Below, piece after piece: positions 57,369 through 64,000 of a stretch of 64,000 nucleotides of DNA. The stretch is from Hyposmocoma kahamanoa (taxonomy: Eukaryota > Arthropoda > Insecta > Lepidoptera > Cosmopterigidae). The notes under the pieces were generated by a model. That model was not told the origin of the DNA, ran no database searches, and saw only the letters and a program-made list of their open reading frames with translations. Numbering within the stretch: position 1 is the first letter of the stretch; the number at the start of each line of letters is the position of its first letter. Where the stretch lies: assembly GCF_003589595.1 (NCBI RefSeq), contig NW_020653750.1:4316908-4380907 (forward strand), in the 5' to 3' direction. Both the position numbers and the translations under genes were made by a program.

Positions 57369-59219
57369 ATGACCACTAATGGTAACGGAGGTATCTACGC
57401 GCCTCTGAAGCAGATATTTTCAGATTCGGATTCTGAAGATGATCACAAGTTCGATAATGAAGGCCGAGTTATGGGCACTGAGGGCTGCAATAATGTGGAT
57501 TTCAACAGTGGGCTACACTCTTCAAAAAACCACAGCTTGAGCGACATAGACGAGTTTAATACAAACGTCAATACAGTGGAAAGCACTATGGATAACGTAA
57601 GTTTCTTACAGTCGGATGTCTCGAACAAAATGTCGTTCTCGCGCCGCTGTGCGTTTATTGCCTCTATTTTTATGTGCATCTTCACTGTAGTGATGTTCCT
57701 ATGGGGCATACCTTGCTCGGAAGTAGGTACCTGTGTTAATAGTGAGTTTCAAGATAAGACAACTAGTTGGGAGCTTCCTTATGACGAGATAGAGCTGTCT
57801 GGGGCTGTACAAGTTGTGGAAGCGGCAATACCTAACACAAAAAATTTGATATTCATTTATCGTGGTAACCTCATGCGACAACCTGATAAACACATTAATA
57901 ACAATGTCAATGGTGTATTGCTCATTGTTGGAAACTCCGGCAAAGTGGGCTGGTATACTAGAGAAGACAGAATACCTACAGAGATAAATTGTCACCTTAT
58001 TGATGTGAACAGGGACAAGCAAAAGGACTGTATTGTGTCTGGTTCAGAAGGGTTATTGGCAGCCCTGAATCCACTGTCAGGAACATACTACTGGTATATT
58101 CATAAACATGGAAAAGTGTTCAGTAACCTTGCAGCTATAGACTTCCCCATTGTAATAAAGGATATGGATCAAGATAAAGTGAGTGACTTGTTAACTGTGG
58201 CCACTGTCTTCCCAAACACCAATCACAACTCCTTGTTGATAATTTCTGGATCTTCTGGCAATATTATTCGAGATCCAATCACCATTGACGACTGTTTGTC
58301 AGTAAAATTGCTTACAGAGTCTGATACAATCACATATATCTGTAAAAATGGTACTACAGAGGCAGTTCGTTTGATTTCTTATGATCTTCTCAGTAGGAAA
58401 AATCCAAAATTTGATCAATCTGCAAACAGAATTCCATCAGGTTCTGCTGTGAAAAAAGTTAATCTCAGTTTGAAAAAGAGCATTGGTAACACAAGAGAAG
58501 TATTTACTAATGGTCCAGGAAAACTCATAGTTGAGAACTCTGGAGAATGTCCAAACTCATGTAGAGTCAGTTTAAAACTGGTGTTGGAAAGAAATGGCAC
58601 TGCTAATACTAGTTGGGAATACTCTGCAAACCATGTCTATGCAATGAGGCCAAGTTCCTTTGCATTTGCCAATTCTATAAGAGGTTTTGTGTTAAAGTTA
58701 TGACAGTGGAACAGTGCACACCTGGCAAAGGGTGCATTGAAAATTGATGAAGTAAGGTACAATGTGCAGAATCAGAGTCCAAAAAATACATTTGATGTAT
58801 TCTACTATAGACCCACAATAAATGTTGCTTCAGTATCATCATATATACGATACACAAATTTCACAGCTCATGATATTTCAGAGAGGATTGTGTTAGTATC
58901 ATTTGACAAATTTCAGACCCATAATGTCAACATAAGCCAGACTGATATTGTGCAGATATGTGCAAGGGAGCCTATTGACACACAAATCCCACTACCAATT
59001 TGCCAGCCTGATTTGGAGTACCAGGAAAAATCCTTAATGATAGCGGACTTAGATGGGGATCAGTCTCATGAATTAATCTCCTATTACAGCACTTTTGTAG
59101 CACCAGAGTCATATTCTCCTAAAAATACTAATCCCTATGATATTTGGCGACTGACTTCTGTGGTTCGCGTCATTCGCTTGGAAACAGAACTACCAAAGCT
59201 ATTTGTTTCTGATACATGA
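57369..59219 (+). CDS. FAM234/ITFG3-like membrane protein with an in-frame TGA at codon 445
   Basis: A single intronless frame of 616 codons encodes a FAM234 (ITFG3)-type type II membrane protein of unknown molecular role. Residues 1-92 are an acidic, Ser/Asn-rich cytoplasmic tail. Residues 94-113 are one membrane helix (CAFIASIFMCIFTVVMFLWG). The extracellular part has FG-GAP-like Asp-rich repeats: LIDVNRDKQKD, IKDMDQDKVSD and IADLDGDQSHE. The frame is broken at 58701-58703 by TGA in GFVLKL-stop-QWNSAHLAKG. The same frame continues open for 171 codons with clear family sequence, so one base (TGG to TGA, W445) explains the break. Without readthrough the product is 444 residues and lacks the last propeller segment. 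Lack of introns could mean a retrocopy, but no poly-A tail or target duplication was seen. Options are a loss-of-function allele, a young pseudogene, stop readthrough (TGA followed by C is relatively leaky) or a base error. Family assignment rests on recalled architecture. Confidence 0.85.
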
Positions 59220-60160
59220 ACATGTAAACTTAAAAACTCAAAATCTAATCAATCTACCAGTTTTTCAACTTGCCAAATTAAAAATTCCGAGCTTGCTGTA
59301 CGAGGCTTAGAATATTCGGACTGCTAGTCTATTGTCTAGTCATTAAAGTCACAAAGAAATCATTATAGTGTCATGTATGTATTTCTAAATGTTATGTTAT
59401 TTATGTAATTACATAAATTGTCATTGACCTGGAGTGTTCATCTCGTGCTATTGTAAGCTTTATGTATCTACACTCTAGCATTTAAAATAATACTGCTCTA
59501 GCATTTAAAAATTCTTACAGATGAGGTTTTTACGTGTGTAATCCTAGGATACATTAGGGTACTGAGAGCTAGCTAGTTTATAGTGGATGTTTATATTATA
59601 TTAAACTTGGGAATACATTAGGTGTGTGTACACTTGCAGTTAGTCTTCTAGTGATGACAATGTATAATGTTTGTCTATGTGTCGTGATATGTTGTATGTT
59701 ATCGTCTTCGGCATGATCATTAATTCTGTAATAATAATAATAATGTTAACAATTAGCTTATTCATTTTGGTGCTTTGACTCAAAAAGATGTGACTGTGGC
59801 AATTTTGTTAGAGTATAGTTACCTATTATTTAGAATATTTATATATTTTTTGAGTTGAATAAGGTAGGCAATATGTAATAAACAGATTTGAAAGTGTTTA
59901 TCTACTTATTAGTACTAGACTAAAGTCTATAGTATAAGTAGTAAACTCTGGAAATTGTGAATGGCTAAATAAGAAAAGGAAACTTGAGTAAAAGATGGAA
60001 GTGCCTTAATGACAAGAGTGGAAAGATTTACTTTGCAACTTTACTGTTTTCTTGAAATACAAGTTTAAAATACATATATATTCTGTTTCATTTCTAAATT
60101 GTAATGGATATGCCTGGGCTTTTCGATTGTCAGAGCTATATTCTCACAATCGAATACGCC
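59220..60160 (+). other. 3' untranslated region of the FAM234-like gene and spacer
   Basis: AT-rich. An AATAAA polyadenylation signal lies at 59877-59882, about 660 bp after the stop codon. No other features recognised. Confidence 0.5.
59877..59882 (+). terminator. Candidate polyadenylation signal AATAAA
   Basis: A canonical hexamer in tgtaataaacag, downstream of the FAM234-like frame. It is a plausible 3' end; transcript data would confirm it. Confidence 0.4.
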
Positions 60161-60648
60161 CGTTTAGAAGTGTTGGGCGTTAATCAATTAAATTTCGATC
60201 AATAATTCAATCAGATTAAAAAATCAATTCAATTGAAATTAATTGCAATTGATTCAATTTTAATTGCAAATGATTTCAATTGAATTGATTTTAATTGCAA
60301 TTAACCAACAGGCCCCTTAACGCCCCTAACCGGGGCCCCCCCAAACGGGCCCCCAATCGACCCCATAACCAACGCCCCAACTCACCCCAATATGCCCTAT
60401 AAATTTATCATAATTGTCAGTTTTAATTGTTAATTGTTAATCAAAAACATTGAAAAGATTGAAAATTGATTAATTGTTAATTGTAGATATTTGCGATTAC
60501 CGCAATTAACAATTAATCAATTGTTAATTGCGGTTCTCGCAACTAACAATTGATCAATCGTTAATTGCTGTTTCGCAATTGACAATTAATTAATTGTCAA
60601 TCTTTAATTGCCAGAACAATTAAATTTTGCCCAACATTGCCGTTTAGA
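60161..60648. mobile_element. hAT-type MITE with perfect 8 bp target duplication
   Basis: cgtttaga lies at 60161-60168 and 60641-60648. The 472 bp between begins agtgttgggcg and ends gcccaacattgc, giving inverted ends around tgttgggc. The interior is built of many small inverted repeats of ttaattgttaattg, with a C-rich centre (60310-60400; ccggggcccccccaaacggg). An 8 bp duplication plus AGTGTTGGGC-like ends is typical of hAT MITEs. Confidence 0.88.
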
Positions 60649-61502
60649 CACCTAATAGAATCTAACTGAACGAAATCAACGAAACAGGAAATAAATAATT
60701 AGTAACGCATCGAAACTGACGGGATAAGGAAATAATAACTCATCGCGGTCTAAAAGACAATTTTATTGCCGCTATACACATATAACACATTTCAAGAATT
60801 GGTTTCGCGTGAATGCGCAAATAAAATGCAATTTTGAATGATTACAATATGTCTCAAATACATTTACATCTTCAATTTTGTTGAGAATGTGTTGGTAAGC
60901 CATTGATTACCGAACCTCGTAGACTCACTTTGATACCACGTAATAATACTAAATAACTTATTTATAATTATGTTAAATCAAAAAATAAGTGCTCAGTACC
61001 AGGAAAAATTTACACATACAAATTTTTTCACTGATTTCAATATGTAATATTTTGTTAATGTTTTAATATTTAAATATAAATTAACTGTTCTATCTAGAAC
61101 TTAAACCAAAATAAAAAAAGGATCACTCATAAAATTTTGAATTAATTTCTCGTAATAATCTCGTATGAACCTATAAATTGTTGAACATAGTACCCAATGA
61201 GGTCAACAATTTATTGGTTCACATCCATTGTTGCGATGAGGTGTTAAAACGGGTCTATTAGATCGTGACGAATACAGCTAAAATCGTTTGCTCAAATGTT
61301 TTATCTTGTAACTACTTCACCATGAAGTCAATCATGTTTGATAGTAAACTAACTGGATTATAAGTTTATTAAAATAATAAAAGTAATTTTTCAAAATGCC
61401 ATCTTTATTTTTAATCAGTCATTATTACACATAACTTATTCAAAATAATTTACGTATTAGGTACCTTATTAGTATTGTTGGTGGACAGGCAGTGCATATG
61501 CT
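60649..61502. other. Non-coding, no feature recognised
   Basis: AT-rich spacer. Confidence 0.5.
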
Positions 61503-61745
61503 CATGTCGCACCCCACATGGAAGAATGGCATAAGTGGAGTTACGTGAAAAACGTTTACTGCTCCATTATATACAGAAAAATATAACCCACGTCCTCTCC
61601 AATTATTGTAATTCTATCGACTAATATTGTAGATAGAGTTAAAAGAATTAGAGAGGATGTGGGTTATATTTTTCAGTATCTAATGGAGCAATAAACATTT
61701 GACGTAACTCCATTTATGCCATTCTTCCATGAGGGGTGCGATGTG
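61503..61745. mobile_element. Fold-back MITE with arms of about 118 bp
   Basis: The left arm (catgtcgcaccccacatgga, agaatggcataagtggagtt, tccattatatacagaaaaat, ataacccacgtcctctccaa) is mirrored along its whole length by the right arm ending attcttccatgaggggtgcg. The loop at about 61621-61630 is about 10 bases. A transcript would form a nearly continuous hairpin of more than 100 bp. No target duplication was identified. Confidence 0.9.
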
Positions 61746-62549
61746 TACACAATTTAATGAAACCGTTCACAGTCAGAAGGACTCATTATCAATAACTCTA
61801 TCAGAAATTTATGAGTAATAAATACGTATAATATCGTATTTTTTACATTTCTGTAGGTATTCTAAAGTAACTGGAGCAGAAACGTAAAACTGTACAAATA
61901 CTTTCCTGTGGAAAGATGTGGCAATTCACTATCAATGCCAGGAGAAATAGCGACACAGACGTTCTTTTTTGTTAGTAGAGCCACAAGATTGCATACTATT
62001 TGGGTTTCGCAATGGTCGATCTACTGGAGAGTGTACGTATGTTGTACGCCTCGACTCGGAAAAGACGTAGTTTCCGATCGGGAGAGGCAATCAAAATCAA
62101 GCTGCTGGTAGGGTTTGGCATTATGGCCTGTTAAATGAACCTGCCCAATTCTTTGTTGGCTGTTGAACGTGCGTTCATAACAAAAATAATACTAGCCTTA
62201 TTAGTAAAGGATATGGCATATAAAAAATATCGTCTGTGTTTCGGGTTAGAAACTTAATTTATAACAATAACAAATTGTACATTTACAGATATCTATAGTT
62301 AAATTGACTTGGTTGAGTTTTTTGAAAATTTATTCAAAAGTTTTAAAACGTAATGTGTGGGGGATTGATATCTACGTTTTTGGCTGTTAACAAAACATAC
62401 ATCAACTTGTGTTTGATTATATTACATATATTACAGTTCACAATTTTGTTAACAAATTATCAAAGAATATTTTGTTAACAAATTACCTAACAATATACTT
62501 AATTAATTTATATATACTTATGATTATGACACGAGTCAATAGTAGTAAA
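61746..62549. other. Non-coding, no feature recognised
   Basis: AT-rich spacer; the short open frame at 61908-62111 has no recognisable domain. Confidence 0.5.
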
Positions 62550-62923
62550 GGCGCGTGCCCATTATGTCGTAACGTTTTATTTGTCGTTGGACGACGACGG
62601 TCGCGTCTAGTCCATTCCCAAATCACGACTATCTGTCGTGACAGTGTCGTGGATGTTTATTTTATTGTTGAACGACTGTCGTGCCAAGCTGTTCCCACTA
62701 GATCGTGACGACAATTTATCGGTGCACGGCAGCCTTGTCGTTTGCACGACAGAATCGCTTGAAGCTGCGATTATCTGTCGTTCTAGCTCTTCCCATTGTC
62801 ATTGTCGTCGTGAACAACAGTTAATCGTGTTGTTCTATGTGTGAAGTACTTCATTTAAATATACAAGTCACGACACTTTAAACTGCACGACTATCTGTCG
62901 TCACTACATAATGGGAACGCGCC
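62550..62923. mobile_element. MITE with GGCGCGTNCCCATTATGT ends and repeated CGACTATCTGTCGT core
   Basis: The left end ggcgcgtgcccattatgtcg is mirrored by tacataatgggaacgcgcc. The interior has several copies of ctatctgtcgt and gtcgtgacgac, including near-palindromes (cacgactatctgtcgtgac). About 374 bp; non-coding. Confidence 0.8.
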
Positions 62924-63345
62924 CTAAGTAGCAAAACTAATGTTGAGTACAATAATGTCGTTGTGGTACCTGTGAATTTTACCTAAATAACCTTTTATTG
63001 TTCTTCAGATACAGGTTTTACTATAATAATATTTTTTTTTATATAATACTCTCCGTTACAAATGGGTATTATCATACATTAATTTGAACGAACTCTATAA
63101 AGTTAAAGCTTTCTTCTTAAACTCTAAATCACTACTCATCACTACCTTGGCAAGTTTTTATGCACCAGTGCACATTTAATAAGTACACTGCAACAATGCA
63201 TCATTTGCTAGTCATAAATAAGGCTCCTTATCTTTCTTCTCCTCTTTATCCCTATGAGCGGACCTCAGAAGAGGTGTTTGAATAACCTGCGTTACTTACG
63301 TGCGCAGTACTAAGACGCAGATAAGGAATGTGTAGTTCAACACGA
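62924..63345. other. Non-coding, no feature recognised
   Basis: AT-rich spacer. Confidence 0.5.
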
Positions 63346-63513
63346 AGGGTCGAATTCTAGAACTATAATCGATGCTCAAGTCAGGATTTGAGTATGGTTT
63401 AAAGCACTCGAAATCATACTCAAGTCCCTGGCATTAGGGTCGTATTTCCAGTGCTTGTGTTTCAATTGCAATCCTGACTTGAGCATTGAGTAGAGTTCTA
63501 GAATATGACCCTA
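63346..63513. mobile_element. MITE family 1, copy 4
   Basis: Ends agggtcgaattctagaact and the complement of gttctagaatatgacccta, with the central gggtcgtatttccagtgctt motif. About 168 bp. Confidence 0.85.
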
Positions 63514-64000
63514 AGAACAGCAATTAATTTACTCAATTTGTGCGAACAAAATAACTTTTCAACTGAACATTATATTTATAACAATGAGAATTGTACTTTT
63601 AAACTTCTTTTAGATTTTTTAAAACTATTTGGACATTTGGCAGTAACACTTTATTCATACGTGTATATCAGTGACGAGGCGTCCTTACAACACGATTCTG
63701 AGCATATTGCCTAAGAAATTGGTTAATCGAGGCATATTACATTTCACAAATTTACATCATAACAGCTTTTTCACTATTTTGTACACAAAAAAACTATTTT
63801 ATGCGAAAATCTGCCGCGCTTCGCGTAGTTTCGTACACAACTCTTAAATGTTTTGTCCGAAAAAACAAGCTGCTCTTAACGTCGAGTACAATTGCTATAG
63901 TAATATAGTATACAAGGTGTCAACAAATTATATATGGATACTTTTAGATCAAATTACCTCATTATAAATAATTTCGAGGTCCAACGAACGCTTATAACAA
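63514..64000. other. Non-coding, no feature recognised
   Basis: AT-rich to the end of the window. Confidence 0.5.

Noticed and set aside
58701..58703. TGA as a selenocysteine codon
   Set aside because: FAM234 proteins are not known selenoproteins, the flanking residues suggest Trp, and as I recall Lepidoptera have lost selenoprotein synthesis.

Overview
This is a eukaryotic, AT-rich, repeat-dense window, most likely from a moth or butterfly (Lepidoptera). The main clue is a roughly 290 bp A-tailed SINE present in at least nine full or partial copies. From memory its core (tRNA-like head, a block around GTTCCGGTTTTGAAG, an A-rich tail after CTTGTTCGTCCCGTCACTTG) resembles the Metulj-type SINEs of Lepidoptera. 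Spliced genes with GT-AG introns, a BEL/Pao retrotransposon, hAT and piggyBac-like remnants and many MITEs fit an insect. No bacterial features, CRISPR arrays or operons are present.

Layout. Positions 1-6001 are a transposon graveyard. A decayed hAT (SCAND3/ZBED-like) transposase and a decayed piggyBac-like transposase lie between two 44 bp inverted repeats (1-44 and 5489-5532), next to a tRNA-headed fold-back (5556-6001). From 6 to 27 kb there is non-coding sequence with SINEs, MITEs and two clear nestings: a BEL/Pao element inside a MITE (13274-14542) and a GC-rich 0.8 kb insert inside a SINE (18576-19386). Positions 27000-27681 form a GC-rich block that may be a promoter and first exon, followed by a 400 N assembly gap. 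From 28 to 48 kb no gene was recognised, but there are several precise mobile-element footprints, including a 776 bp hAT-type element with an 8 bp target duplication (46726-47501) and a perfect 26 bp-arm palindrome (35781-35834).

Two host genes are well supported, both on the plus strand. One is a four-exon suppressor of cytokine signalling gene (48851-51013; SH2 domain plus SOCS box, SOCS2/CISH type), a negative regulator of JAK/STAT-type signalling. The other is an intronless FAM234/ITFG3-like single-pass membrane protein (57369-59219) whose frame is broken by one in-frame TGA at codon 445. A 250 bp inverted repeat (47773-48022 and 56917-57166) flanks the SOCS gene, and its right copy lies just upstream of the FAM234-like start codon. 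Between the genes is a 5'-truncated RNase H-bearing LINE (54135-55535). The last 5 kb carries an hAT-type MITE with a perfect 8 bp target duplication (60169-60640), a long hairpin MITE (61503-61745) and two other TIR elements.

The two genes are not obviously in one pathway. The strongest items for follow-up are the in-frame TGA in the FAM234-like gene, the duplicated 250 bp segment upstream of it, the unclear start of the SOCS protein, and the palindromic or hairpin elements.
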